A stretch of DNA of 64,000 nucleotides from Mycoplasmoides gallisepticum (GCF_900476085.1 NZ_LS991952.1:186001-250000); one strand, 5' to 3'; positions 10,707 through 20,201 are shown, numbered from the stretch's first letter. Notes: a model not told the origin generated them from the sequence alone. Made by a program: numbers and translations.

Positions 10707-10760
10707 GTGTGTCCGGGGTGGGAATTAAATCTTTTGGTTCGACTCCAAAAACATACACCA
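10707..10760 (+). other. 54-nt tRNA-like remnant lacking an anticodon arm
   Basis: The segment has the two ends of a tRNA. The acceptor strands GTGTGT and ACATAC pair over six positions (one G-T) with discriminator A and encoded CCA. There is a perfect T-arm: stem TTTGG/CCAAA around TTCGACT. Only about 19 bases lie between acceptor and T-arm, too few for D and anticodon arms. It sits between tRNA-Cys and tRNA-Pro. It is probably a deleted tRNA gene, but the intact T-arm geometry is notable. Confidence 0.55.
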
Positions 10761-10782
10761 ACCTAATAAATTATATCGATCG

Positions 10783-10859
10783 CGGGAAGTAGCTTAGCTT
10801 GGTAGAGCACTTGGTTTGGGACCAAGGGGTCGCAGGTTCAAATCCTGTCTTCCCGACCA
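10783..10859 (+). tRNA. tRNA-Pro (TGG)
   Basis: Acceptor CGGGAAG/CTTCCCG, anticodon loop TTTGGGA (TGG), T-loop TTCAAAT, CCA encoded. Confidence 0.95.
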
Positions 10860-10864
10860 GTTAT

Positions 10865-10941
10865 GGCTGGATACCTCAGTTGGTTAGAGGGCTCGGTTCA
10901 TACCCGAGTTGTCGTGAGTTCGAGTCTCACTCCAGCCACCA
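10865..10941 (+). tRNA. tRNA-Met (CAT), elongator
   Basis: Acceptor GGCTGGA/TCCAGCC is fully paired, with anticodon CAT in TTCATAC and CCA encoded. The paired first position separates it from the initiator tRNA at 11271. Confidence 0.9.
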
Positions 10942-10945
10942 TGTT

Positions 10946-11021
10946 GGATCTATAGCTCAATGGTTAGAGCCCCCGACTCATAATCGGTTGGTTACAGGTT
11001 CAAGTCCTGTTAGATCCACCA
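10946..11021 (+). tRNA. tRNA-Ile (CAT, probably lysidine-modified)
   Basis: Acceptor GGATCTA/TAGATCC, anticodon CAT in CTCATAA, CCA encoded. It is the third CAT tRNA in the array; with the elongator and initiator Met tRNAs already present, this is best read as tRNA-Ile2, whose C34 is converted to lysidine by TilS. The assignment between Met and Ile2 is inferred. Confidence 0.8.
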
Positions 11022-11114
11022 ATAATAATTTAGAATTTTTTAGTATAGTACTTAATGTTTAAAATTTAATAAATAGCAAGTATTATTGCTAAATAAGTAC
11101 TATCTAATATTTGA

Positions 11115-11205
11115 GGATGCTTACCCAAGTGGCTGAAGGGTTCGGTCTTGAAAACCGAGAGTGGCTTAACGGTCAGCGGGGGTTCGAATCCCTCAGCATC
11201 CGCCA
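11115..11205 (+). tRNA. tRNA-Ser (TGA)
   Basis: A long-variable-arm tRNA: acceptor GGATGCT/AGCATCC, anticodon loop CTTGAAA (TGA), extended variable stem, CCA encoded. Confidence 0.95.
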
Positions 11206-11270
11206 TTAATAATTTAATAAGACTAATGATTTTACACATTGTTATTATATGATAATAATGTGTAACACAT

Positions 11271-11347
11271 CGCGGGATAGAGCAGTTCGGTAGCTCGTCA
11301 GGCTCATAATCTGAAGGTCGTTGGTTCAAATCCAGCTCCCGCAACCA
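11271..11347 (+). tRNA. Initiator tRNA-fMet (CAT)
   Basis: The acceptor CGCGGGA/TCCCGCA has the unpaired C1-A72 typical of initiator tRNA. Anticodon CAT, encoded ACCA end. Confidence 0.93.
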
Positions 11348-11348
11348 T

Positions 11349-11422
11349 GGTTCCTTGGTGTAGTGATAACATACCTCCCTGTCACGGAGGGGTTGCGGGT
11401 TTGATTCCCGTAGGAACCGCCA
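11349..11422 (+). tRNA. tRNA-Asp (GTC)
   Basis: Acceptor GGTTCCT/AGGAACC, anticodon loop CTGTCAC (GTC), T-loop TTTGATT, CCA encoded. Confidence 0.95.
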
Positions 11423-11423
11423 C

Positions 11424-11499
11424 GGTCTTGTAGCTCAGTCGGTAGAGCAATGGTCTGAAGAACCATGTGTCGGCAGTTCGATTCTGCCCGAGACCACCA
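11424..11499 (+). tRNA. tRNA-Phe (GAA)
   Basis: Acceptor GGTCTTG/CGAGACC (with one G-U pair), anticodon loop CTGAAGA (GAA), CCA encoded. It is the last gene of the main array. Confidence 0.95.
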
Positions 11500-11566
11500 T
11501 TATTATTTTCAATTCCCATTAGGTTGTTAATAGATTTTTAACAACCCTTACTTCTATAAAGTTTAA

Positions 11567-11593
11567 AAATTACGCAACTAATGCGTAATTTTT
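11567..11593 (+). terminator. Terminator of the tRNA array
   Basis: The stem AAATTACGCA / TGCGTAATTT is followed by T residues, downstream of tRNA-Phe. Part of it (TGCGTAATTTTT) recurs before the second tRNA-Arg copy. Confidence 0.75.
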
Positions 11594-11617
11594 CTATACT
11601 TATAAATCATTCGCGTT

Positions 11618-11694
11618 GTCGGCATAGCTCAACTGGATAGAGAATCAGTTTGCGGAACTGAAGGTTACAGGTTCAAGTCCTGTTGTCGACGCCA
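11618..11694 (+). tRNA. tRNA-Arg (GCG), copy 1, D-stem mismatch
   Basis: Acceptor GTCGGCA/TGTCGAC, anticodon loop TTGCGGA (GCG, reads CGC/CGU), CCA encoded. Relative to copy 2 at 15705 the D-stem 3' strand is GAGA instead of GAGC, giving a G10-A25 mismatch. The gene may be weakened or a pseudo-tRNA. Confidence 0.8.
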
Positions 11695-11713
11695 TTAGTT
11701 TTTTTGTAGTACA

Positions 11714-11746
11714 TAACCCTTACGATACTCCGTAAGGGTTATCTTT
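11714..11746 (+). terminator. Terminator after tRNA-Arg copy 1
   Basis: The perfect stem TAACCCTTACG / CGTAAGGGTTA is followed by TCTTT. The same hairpin, slightly changed, follows tRNA-Arg copy 2. Confidence 0.75.
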
Positions 11747-12134
11747 AATCTTGTTTAATTCTTATGAATTTAAAACAAAAACTGAATCGCTAAAAGTTTA
11801 GCTCTAAGAATAGATTATTTAGCTTGTTATAATGCGTATTCTACTAATTGACAACGCTTATTTGAAAAAACTTGTTATTTATGCAAAATTGTTGTTAATA
11901 ACTTTTTTAAAAAAATATAGCAATAATGATCAACTTGATCCTAATATATGTTAGATTAAAACTAAACAAACTTATTTAAAAATTAAAAGTATAGAAGATA
12001 AATAATTTGTTTGGGTTATGAGTCTTTTAGTTTATTCATAATTCTGAATAATTCTGAGAGTTTAGATAGCCGTTGAATTCATTGAATGAAGCGATCAGAG
12101 ATGATAATTATTCAATTTTTCAAGGAGTAAAAAA
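11747..12134. other. AT-rich spacer before the protease gene
   Basis: About 390 bases without a recognisable gene or RNA. Several TATAAT-like hexamers lie in it (for example TATAAT at 11829-11834). AAGGAG stands 7 bases before the GTG start of the protease at 12135. Confidence 0.5.
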
Positions 12135-14093
12135 GTGAGAATCAAAAATTTAATCAGTTTTATTTCATTAGGAATAATAACTACTGCTGTTCCGTTTTCT
12201 GCTATTTTAAATAACAATAAAAGTAAAGTGGATCATTCTAAGGATCTACCTAGCAATCAAAATTCTGTTTTAGTAAATAATAATGTAGAAATTGCTAAAC
12301 AAGCTAAGGATGTTTCAGAAGAGTCTTTTGTTGAATCTAATAATTCGCTTTACGACTTTGAAAATAATGATTATTACGATGGTTTTATTACTTTTAATGG
12401 TAATGTGTCTATCTATGATAAAAACAGTATTCTAGAGCTTATTAAAAAACAACCTCAGGTTTTAGATGCTAAAAAAAGCTTAGCATTAGATAATTATTAT
12501 TTAGTGAATTTCTTTTTTAGAAAAGGTTCTAACGACAAGGAGCGATTCGATAGCTTCTTAAAAAAATATGACCTTATAGGTGATTTTTATATTATAGACG
12601 AAAATAAAAATGATAAAAATGATCTAGAAAATAACGCTATATTTAACAGAAATCATACTATCAACAACTCATCAGAAAAATACGAAAATAAATATAATAG
12701 AAATTTTTCTTCTAACGGATATACCGACGATGAAAGAAACAAAGCGATTGCTTTTACTAGAAATCAAATAACATATGGTAGAGAAAAAAGAATAGGTGTG
12801 GCTGTATTAGAAGTTGGAGAGTCGTATGATATGAGAAAAGCATTAATTGATGCTAATGACTCTTATTACTTTAATCCAAAAGTTACTAACGTATGAAATC
12901 GTTTTGATCCTTATGTTTTTGCAATATTTCCAATTTGACCATTACACGGACAACACGCCACTGAAGTTGGTTCTGTAATTTCAGGTACTAATGGTGTTAA
13001 TCCTTATCACGATTTATATGGTGTAAAGGTAAACACTGAAGATTTTCATGCAATTAATGGTCTAGGAGCTGCTCGTTCAGGATTGGAAAATGAAATAGCA
13101 TATATTAAAGGTCTAAACAATGTAAAAGTTGTAAATAATTCATGAGCTAAAAAAGTTTCATGAAATAATAACCCAAATTTGTTTAAATACAATTACTATT
13201 CAAGATATCTAGACCTATTAACCGCAAATGAAAATGAAATGATATATGTATTTGCAGCTGGTAATGAAGGAAACAATAAAAACGAAAAATTCAGACATTT
13301 ATATGCATATCAACTTTCATATAACAGCATAATTGTAGGTTCTAATACAAATTATGGTTACAGAAGCAGTTTTACAACGCTTGGCTCAGATACTCATTCA
13401 CCATTTATTTTAGCTAACGGTAGTGAATATCCTTTCTATAAAGGTACAGGGTACGGAACTAGCTTTGCTTCTCCTTTCGTTTCAGGAGTTTTGGCCAACA
13501 CTTTACACCAATATAGAGAAAAATACAAATTAGGAATTAACTCTATAATTGCTAAAGCAGTTCTTGGTGTATCTTCTTCAGATGTTTCAGGTTATCCAAA
13601 CACAAATCAAGCAGGATTACATCGTGATTATGGTGTTGGTTTATTAGACTATAAGAAAATAAACTCTGCATTTAACAATCTTAATTATATTAGATGAAAT
13701 CACTCGAGCCAGGTTATTCTTAATAATCGATGAACTCATAAAAACGGTGGAGATGGTTCTTTAATAGTAAAAAGTGTTCCTCTCAAAAAAGGTGATAAAT
13801 TACGAATCGGATTATCTTGATTATTTAAACCATCTAATTCAATTTCTTATAATAATAACAATAAAGAAAACGCTGATTTAACAACCACTATAGACTTTAC
13901 CGATCAGGATTTTAATTTGTATCTGAAAAAAGATGGAAAAGTTATCTACTTTTCAAAAACAAAAAATAATTTTGAATTTATAAAATATGGGGTTGTTGAA
14001 GATGGTAATTATGAAATTGTTGTATCTAAATACACTCAAATTTTACCGAATTATTCTGACACACAATTAGCTTTATCTTGAACGGTGGAATAA
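12135..14093 (+). CDS. Subtilisin-like serine protease (S8), exported
   Basis: A 652-residue protein with an N-terminal signal/anchor segment (IKNLISFISLGIITTAVPF) followed by a propeptide-like region to about residue 215. The S8 domain shows H271 in HGQHATEVGS, the oxyanion-hole motif FAAGNEGNN, and S443 in GTSFASPFVSG. At the usual Asp position the sequence is VAVLEVG, with Glu 226 instead of Asp. A C-terminal domain of about 170 residues follows. Start GTG at 12135 with AAGGAG upstream. TGA codons are read as Trp (for example 12894 and 13140), and no frameshift was found. The membrane protein at 14115 follows within 21 bases and is likely co-transcribed. It is probably a surface protease acting on host or self surface proteins; the target is unknown. 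Confidence 0.88.
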
Positions 14094-14114
14094 AAATAAT
14101 CACAATAACTTAAT

Positions 14115-15581
14115 ATGAAAAAATACTTAAAAATTATCAATGTAACTAGAAGGCAATTGTCTCTATTCATAGCTTATTTACTAACAACCATATTTGCTAG
14201 TATTGGAATTTTGACTTTGATGAACCAATCGGTCTTAAATAATGGATATTGATACATAATTTATGATCAAACAAAATTTAATATTTCATTAATTTTGCCG
14301 TTAGTTTTCTTTATCCTATTTTTTGCAATTACTCTGGTTATTTTATTAACTGGTAAGGAACGTTACTGGTTTGAAGAAAAGTTATTAAACAAACCTAAAA
14401 GAGTAAAAGCAATTTTCTCACTTGCTGAAACTATTCAATTAATTCTGTGAGCGTTTTTCCTTATAATTTTAATCACTTATTTTTATCCGATTAATCAATC
14501 TACCGATCAAATTTATCAAACCAAAATATCGACAGCTGATTTTAATAACGACCAAATTCATTCAGGGTTATTATCATTTGTAAAGATCAACAATAACTTC
14601 TTTGCTGATCTTAAAGTATCAATTATTAACTATGCTGTTATCGTTCCTTATTTTTATAACAAGAGTGCGTTAATTTTTTGAAACGTTGTTTATTTAGTTT
14701 CATACTTAAGTTTGTTTTTAGTTTATCTAAAGCTAAGTGTGTTTAAACAAAAACAAAGAGTGTTAGCATTGATTCCTTTTATAGGGTTATTTTCTTATCT
14801 AAGATCAAATCTAAGATCAACCAATAAATTAATTCAACAACCATTATTTAATCAAGAAGAAGCCAACCTAAAATGATACCAAAAGATCTTACAATCGAAT
14901 GAGACTGTATTTCAGATTAAATTAACTTCAACCATAACTTACTTATCATTAGTTTATTTATTTTCTATCTTAGGTTTTGCTATTTTTGCAATATCAACTG
15001 CGTTTATTGATGCAAACGGTTATCAACTTAGATCAACAAACGATAATAACGCTTATGTAATTGATTTAAGTTCTACAGCTTCTGCGAATGAAGAATCATG
15101 AGTAAGAATTATTGGAACTAGTTTATTACTAATACCAATAGTAACACTAATTGGATTTACTATTGGGATTTTATTAGATAAAAGCCCATATCTTCTAAGC
15201 CAAAAAGTTAGAAGAAATAAATTGATTTTATCATTAACTTTAATAATTATTGAGATCACTCAATTACTATCTTTGATAGTATTACTTTATTTCTTTATTT
15301 TTATTCCTAATATCTTATTTGTTTCTAGTGTTAGTTCTGCTGTTGTTCAAGTTGAAGCTAGAGGGATAATGCTTTCAAAACTAGATCTATTTATGATCGG
15401 CATTTCGTTTATGCTTGTCTTGTATCTAAGTTGATTCTTAATCTATGTTAAAGCAGGAATCTTTTCAAAAGAGTCAAGAATCTTAGCACTTATTCCTTTT
15501 TCTTCTTTATTTTTCATAAAAAAGAAAGTTGTTGAAAGTCAAGAAAAGATCAATGGCACTTACAAATCCAATATTGCTTAA
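14115..15581 (+). CDS. Polytopic membrane protein, internally duplicated (paralogue of the IS-split gene at 16201)
   Basis: This 488-residue integral membrane protein has about ten hydrophobic segments. It looks like two related halves. Both end in a TM segment followed by a basic loop and a FxPF motif: YLKLSVFKQKQRVLALIPF near residue 215 and KAGIFSKESRILALIPF near residue 460. Both halves also begin with a short amphipathic run ending in an (I/L)xxTxxxLSL-type segment. No transporter signature is recognised. It lies 21 bases after the protease, suggesting a functional pair. Many TGA-Trp codons are in frame. A strong terminator follows. The split gene downstream is 35-45% similar by eye. Confidence 0.8.
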
Positions 15582-15600
15582 TCAGAACGATTAAATAAAT

Positions 15601-15647
15601 AATCAACATGAAATTTGAGCTTATCATCATTTCATGTTGATTTTTTT
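15601..15647 (+). terminator. Terminator after the protease/membrane-protein pair
   Basis: A perfect 14-bp stem, AATCAACATGAAAT / ATTTCATGTTGATT, is followed by seven Ts. Confidence 0.9.
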
Positions 15648-15704
15648 GTTCAGTTAACGATTCTAAATGCGTAATTTTTATATGATGATACAATTATATG
15701 CGAT

Positions 15705-15781
15705 GTCGGCATAGCTCAACTGGATAGAGCATCAGTTTGCGGAACTGAAGGTTACAGGTTCAAGTCCTGTTGTCGACGCCA
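15705..15781 (+). tRNA. tRNA-Arg (GCG), copy 2
   Basis: Identical to copy 1 (11618) except for GAGC in the D-stem, which restores the normal G10-C25 pair. CCA is encoded. It is the more likely functional copy. Confidence 0.93.
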
Positions 15782-15801
15782 TTAGTTTCTTTGTAGTATG
15801 T

Positions 15802-15832
15802 AACCCTTACGAGATTTCGTAAGGGTTTTTTC
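15802..15832 (+). terminator. Terminator after tRNA-Arg copy 2
   Basis: The stem AACCCTTACGA / TCGTAAGGGTT is followed by a T-run. It is homologous to the hairpin after copy 1. Confidence 0.85.
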
Positions 15833-16200
15833 TTGTTTGTTTTATGAAAAACGCTAAGTGGAGCTATTAAAAACACTTAAGATCTGATTCACGTTGTTCT
15901 TAAATTTACTAAACGACTTTATCATTTTTACCAAAGAAGATTATCTGACTAAGATCTTTGCGCCATAACTATTAAAATATCAATAAAAAATTATTGACGA
16001 TGTAAAAGTTTTGAGTTATAAATAACCATTAAGAAGATGCTTTATTTAAAAGCAAATTTTACCTTTATAAATAAAGGGGTTCTTAATAAGTATGATTGAA
16101 AATTAAGTAGTTGAAGTGCTTAACTAATTGTTAATCGATTATTCAATTATTAGAAATTTTGAATTTAGTTAAATTTATTTAATTTTTTAGAGGAGAATTA
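15833..16200. other. Spacer before the split membrane-protein gene
   Basis: About 370 AT-rich bases with no gene recognised. A strong Shine-Dalgarno-like GAGGAGAA stands just before the start at 16201. Confidence 0.5.
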
Positions 16201-16850
16201 ATGATGGATCAAAAACGATATTTCAAAATCATTAATGTTTCTAGAAGACAGTTAGCACTCTTTCTAGTTTATCTAGCAACGATTCTTTTTGCAACAGCTG
16301 GAATCGTTAGTGTGATGTCTTATGCACTTGTATCTCCTGGAGGAAATAACTTCACGGTTTATAGTGAAAAGCTATTTAAGACCTCGCTAGTTTTACCGCT
16401 AATTTTCTTTATTTCATTTGCAATCAGTGGTTTGGTTATTCTACTAACTGGTAAAGAAGGATATAGATTTAGTGATCAACTACTTAGACAAAGATTTAAA
16501 TTTAGAATCTTATTAACTTTGATCGAAATTATTCAAGTAGTTGCGTGAGCATTTTTCTTGGTAATTCTAATCGGTTACTTTTATCCGATTAATAAATCTC
16601 TTAGTCAAGTTTACCAAGACCAACTAGCTAGTCTAAACTTTGGTAATGGCAGCATCAAAACTGGTCTATTACCATACATTCATATTAATAATAATTTCTT
16701 TGCTGACCTTAAGTTATCAATTTTAAACTACGCAGCAACAGTTCCTTTCTTCTTTAATAAGGATATGTTTAGTTTTGCAAATATTATTTACTTTGCTTTA
16801 TACATTGCTTTATTCATTCCTTATTTAAAACTGAGTTTATTTAAAAAAGA

Positions 16851-18234
16851 GGTAACGAAGCTAATTTTGTGTAATTGGATTTTTTCGAACTTTTAGTTTT
16901 TCTTAAGTAAGTTCGGAAATACATCCATTAACTCTTCATATATTCTATATCAATTTCTCACTCTATTACTTTTCTGATTTAGTTTTTTATATCTTGGATT
17001 GTAACCAAAATGTACATATAGGTCTAATAACAGCTGGTTTATGTTATTAAAAGACTTTTTAGCAGCTAGGAAACTCCCAATTACTGAATTATAGTTTTCA
17101 ACTATGTTGCTGGTATAAACTAATGTCCGTAAAGCTTTAGAAAAGCTAAAGAGTTTTTCTATGTTGTCCATCGCTCTTTCCACAACTTCAACTGCGCGCT
17201 TGTTAGAACCGCCTCACTTATTTTTTAAATATTCAAAGTTGTGTTTTGCACTTTCTCAATTGTCTGCTCCATATATGTTTTTTAAGTCTCTTAAAAAATC
17301 GGACTTCATAGAATGAGATACATATTTTGCAGCATTTCTAATCATATGAACCGTGCAAGTAATATGCATTGCTTTTGGATAAACGTTTTCAATCGCTTCT
17401 TTCAAACCCTTTAAACCATCTGAAACAATAATATATGTTTCAGACAAGCCGCGTTCTTTCAAATTATCAAGAATGTTAATTCATTCTGTAGCAGATTCGG
17501 TGTTGCTTACGTATAGCGCTATAAGCTCTTTTTGACCATCCGCATTGATTCCTACCACGACATAAAGCGTTTTATTTACGTACTTTGACCGTCCGCTTTC
17601 TTCAGTTTTGATCTTAAAGACTTTACCGTCAATCATTATGATTGGGTAGTTGTTTTCTAGCGGTCTTTCGTGCCAATCGCGCATCTCATCTTGAACAGTT
17701 TGGATACAATTTGAAATTACGCTAGGACTTACTTTGAATCCATATATTGACGTTATTTGATCAGCGATTTCATTGTTTGACAAACGAGTAGAAGCTAAAG
17801 AAAGAACATCTAAGATAAACTTATCATGGATAATTCTTTGATATTTCGGGATAATTTGAGAGTCTTGATTTTCACCACGAATTCTTTTCATTTTTATGGG
17901 AATTTCTTCTTGCCCTCACTTAACATTTCTAGTGTATGAGCCGTTTTGATACACATTCTCATCATTATCAGCATTTTCTCTCAATAATTCTAGTTTGCCA
18001 ACATGTTCACCATCAACCAGAGCCTGTAAAACAGGCTTAGCAATATAATCAGTGATGTTTAATAGTTGTTTTCCACTACTAGGACCAAATTGTTTTACAA
18101 ATTCAACAATTAATTTTTGAATCTGTTTCATTTGTTCGTCTTTTGAATTCATTTTTATTACCGTTTATAAAATTATATTAACCTTTCTTTTTTTGAGTTA
18201 ATTAATTGTTTTACACAAAATTGAATTCGGTGCC
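16851..18234. mobile_element. IS256-family insertion sequence, complete (1384 bp)
   Basis: Terminal inverted repeats of 24 bp (19 matching) begin GGTAACGAAG at the left and, read inwards from the right, GGCACCGAAT. Both contain the shared TTTTGTGTAA. The element is flanked by an 8-bp direct repeat AAAAAAGA (16843-16850 and 18235-18242), the target-site duplication expected for the family. It carries one transposase gene on the minus strand. The imperfect IRs but exact TSD suggest a fairly recent insertion. Confidence 0.95.
16893..18152 (-). CDS. IS256-family (mutator-type) transposase
   Basis: The 419-residue transposase is continuous when TGA is Trp (four open stretches, all in one frame). 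It shows the family's DDE catalytic residues: D in IIMIDGKVFKIK, D in IIVSDGLKGL and E in TSNIVENYNS. The CTVHMIRN motif typical of IS256 transposases is also present. The N-terminal region contains an HTH-like segment (RLSNNEIADQI). The length is normal (about 400) and no frameshift is seen, so it is predicted active. Start ATG at 18152. Confidence 0.93.
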
Positions 18235-19123
18235 AAAAAAGAAGAAAGAATTTTATCATTAGTTCCTTTTAGTGGTCTATTAATTAGTTTGAGATTATTT
18301 TATTCAGAAAATGGTGATGAGACGTTATTAAAGCATAACGATGCAGGATTAAGATGATACCAAAAGATCTTATTGTCTAATAGAACAGTATTTCAGATTA
18401 AATTAACTTCAACAGTTGTTTATTTATCATTCTTCTTTTTAATTGCTGTTTTAGCATTTGTGGCTACAGCAATAACCCTTATTATAAGAACTAACGAAAA
18501 CGGATACACGCTGATCTTATCTGAGAGATTTATTAATGCTTATTCAATTAATTTTTTAGCAATTCCTAGCTCAGAAGAATATTTACTAAGATATTTTAGA
18601 TTATCATCTTTCATCATAATGATGATCATTTTCATCGTATTCAGTATGGGAATCATTCTAGATGATAATCCTTATGTCTTTCCTAAAACAATTAGAAAAA
18701 GTAAGATCGGATTATCATTAAGTTTAATAGGTATTGAAATAGCACAATGATCGTTCCTAATCTTATTTTGAGGATTTTTCGTTGCAAACGCTGAACTACA
18801 ACTTGTAGACCTAAGAGATGGGTATCGCATTCTGCCAGCGATATTCCCATATCCAATAAGAACTAATCCAGATTACACTTATTTATTGTATTCAAGTTCT
18901 GATCTGTTCTCAACTACAAATTTATTCTTTTTAGCTTTATATTTTAGTTGATTCTTAATTTATGCAAAAGCTGGTATGTTTTCTAAGAAAACGCGTTTAT
19001 TAATGTACATTCCTTTTGCTTCGTTGTTTTTTGTTAAACATCACGCACTTAATACAGAAACAGAAACAAAAAATTCTTATAGATGTCAGATGCTTTAATT
19101 AAATAAAAATCTTTTTAAACAAT

Positions 19124-19161
19124 AACACAAGGTTTAATCAATAGTCTTGTGTTTTTTTTTA
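19124..19161 (+). terminator. Terminator after the split gene
   Basis: Stem AACACAAG / CTTGTGTT followed by about ten Ts. Confidence 0.85.
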
Positions 19162-19276
19162 TTTAAGAAAGCTTAAGATGATCTAAGAAAGAATTGCTTA
19201 GCTTTCATTGCTCTAATGGTGAATGATCTTTTTGCAGAAATTTACTTCTAATATTGTTTGAACAACATTAGAAAAA

Positions 19277-19318
19277 ATGAACAAGAGATTTGAACTTTTA
19301 TCCAAATCTTTTGTTCAT
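19277..19318 (-). terminator. Terminator of the minus-strand lipoprotein gene
   Basis: A hairpin with arms ATGAACAA-GAGATTTG and CAAATCTTTTGTTCAT. On the minus strand it is followed by a run of Ts (the plus strand shows GAAAAAATG). Confidence 0.75.
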
Positions 19319-19385
19319 GTTTATGCTTTTTATAAGCTGCGTTTTAGAGTCTACGACTTAAGGTAGATATATAAATATATAGTAA

Positions 19386-20201
19386 TTAGTTTCTTGTATA
19401 GATACCAGCTAGGAATGTTGAAAAACTATCATCGATAGTTAAATCATGATTACTAGGTTGGCTGTTATCAATAGAAGCTGATTTTAATGCTAAAGATTGT
19501 CTAACGCTGCTTGCAGTGCTAGGGGTAGCTGGAGTTGGTGAGGCGCTTGTAGAACCCATGTAAAAATGAGGAGTAATTTTACCAGTACCGTCATTGCTGA
19601 ACGCAATGTTAATTATTTTAGTTGTACCGTCTGTACGATTTAATCATCCACTTGTTTCAGTCGGGTATGTTTTAATAATAAAGTCAACAATATCACGGTA
19701 TTGGACAGCTGATTGATCGTTTCTAGCGAATCCAGTCCCGCTTGTAGCTCTAGAAAAAGGGTTTAATTGATTTGAAGGTGCTCTTTGGTTATCAAACAGA
19801 TCTCAATACAATAAGAAAAGAATACCTGTATCATAATTAGGGTTAGTTCTGTCTTGCTGTCATCTTTCAACGGCTCTAGCATAAGGACCGTTTCAATTTG
19901 CTCCAGTACTTAAATCACCACCATTAATAAAGTAGTTTTGTTCTGGATCAGTGTTTGTTAATACAGTAAGTACGTAATTTCCGTTATTAACTAAATTAGT
20001 ACCATAAATAGCAGTTTGGATCGGAGATGTTAATTCATCTGTAATTGTTGAATATGCTTTTTTACTGCTAACATCAGCAGCTGTAATAACTTTAAATAAC
20101 CCTGAATTAGTAATTACTGTACAACTTGTTAAAGCAAAACTAATACCAAAGCCTAGCGATGCTAGACCGGTTAGTTTTGAAACAATTTTGTTTTTATTCA
20201 T
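19386..20201 (-). CDS. Putative lipoprotein
   Basis: A 271-residue predicted lipoprotein: MNKNK, a hydrophobic stretch (LTGLASLGFGISFALTSC) and a lipobox Cys at residue 27. The mature part is rich in S, T and N, with two TGA-Trp codons close together (WNGPYARAVERW), then a Thr/Pro/Ser-rich stretch near residue 225. No family is recognised. It is divergent from miaA with only 59 bases between, so the two promoters overlap. Confidence 0.8.

Larger units (their letters stand above)
11578..11746. repeat. Direct repeat around tRNA-Arg, copy 1
   Basis: The segment from TAATGCGTAATTTTT through tRNA-Arg to the following terminator hairpin recurs at about 15664-15832. The two copies bracket the protease and its membrane partner. 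Confidence 0.75.
15664..15832. repeat. Direct repeat around tRNA-Arg, copy 2
   Basis: Second copy of the tRNA-Arg unit. The tRNA parts differ by one base and the flanks by several. Spacing between the copies is about 4.1 kb. Confidence 0.75.
16201..19098 (+). pseudogene. Polytopic membrane protein split by an IS256-family insertion
   Basis: The gene runs 16201-16850 and resumes at 18243-19098. Removing the IS and one copy of the 8-bp target duplication gives one continuous frame of 501 codons across KKEERILSLVPF. The product is a paralogue of the 488-residue membrane protein at 14115, with the same two-half plan (second half ends KAGMFSKKTRLLMYIPF). The N-terminus (FKIINVSRRQLALFLVYLATI) aligns with that of the paralogue (LKIINVTRRQLSLFIAYLLTT). 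With the IS in place the first part ends at 16896 within the IS. The start is ATG at 16201 (a second ATG follows directly), with a strong GAGGAG upstream. Unlike its paralogue it has no protease gene before it. Confidence 0.9.

Noticed and set aside
10707-10760. Possible tmRNA 3' end
   Set aside because: The T-arm and CCA would fit, but there is no 5' domain, tag-peptide frame or pseudoknots; the element is only 54 nt.
12894-13142. Apparent breaks in the protease and many other genes
   Set aside because: These are TGA codons, which code for Trp in this organism. Frames before and after agree in phase.
11618-15832. Conjugative or phage element integrated at tRNA-Arg
   Set aside because: No integrase, replication or phage gene is present in the bracketed segment; the direct repeats are better explained by duplication.
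16950-18152. Transposase seen as four separate fragments, suggesting a decayed IS
   Set aside because: All four share one frame and are separated only by TGA-Trp codons, so the transposase is a full 419 residues.
19099-19385. Possible small gene between the split gene and the lipoprotein
   Set aside because: Only terminators facing both ways are found; no open frame of useful length with a start and ribosome binding site.
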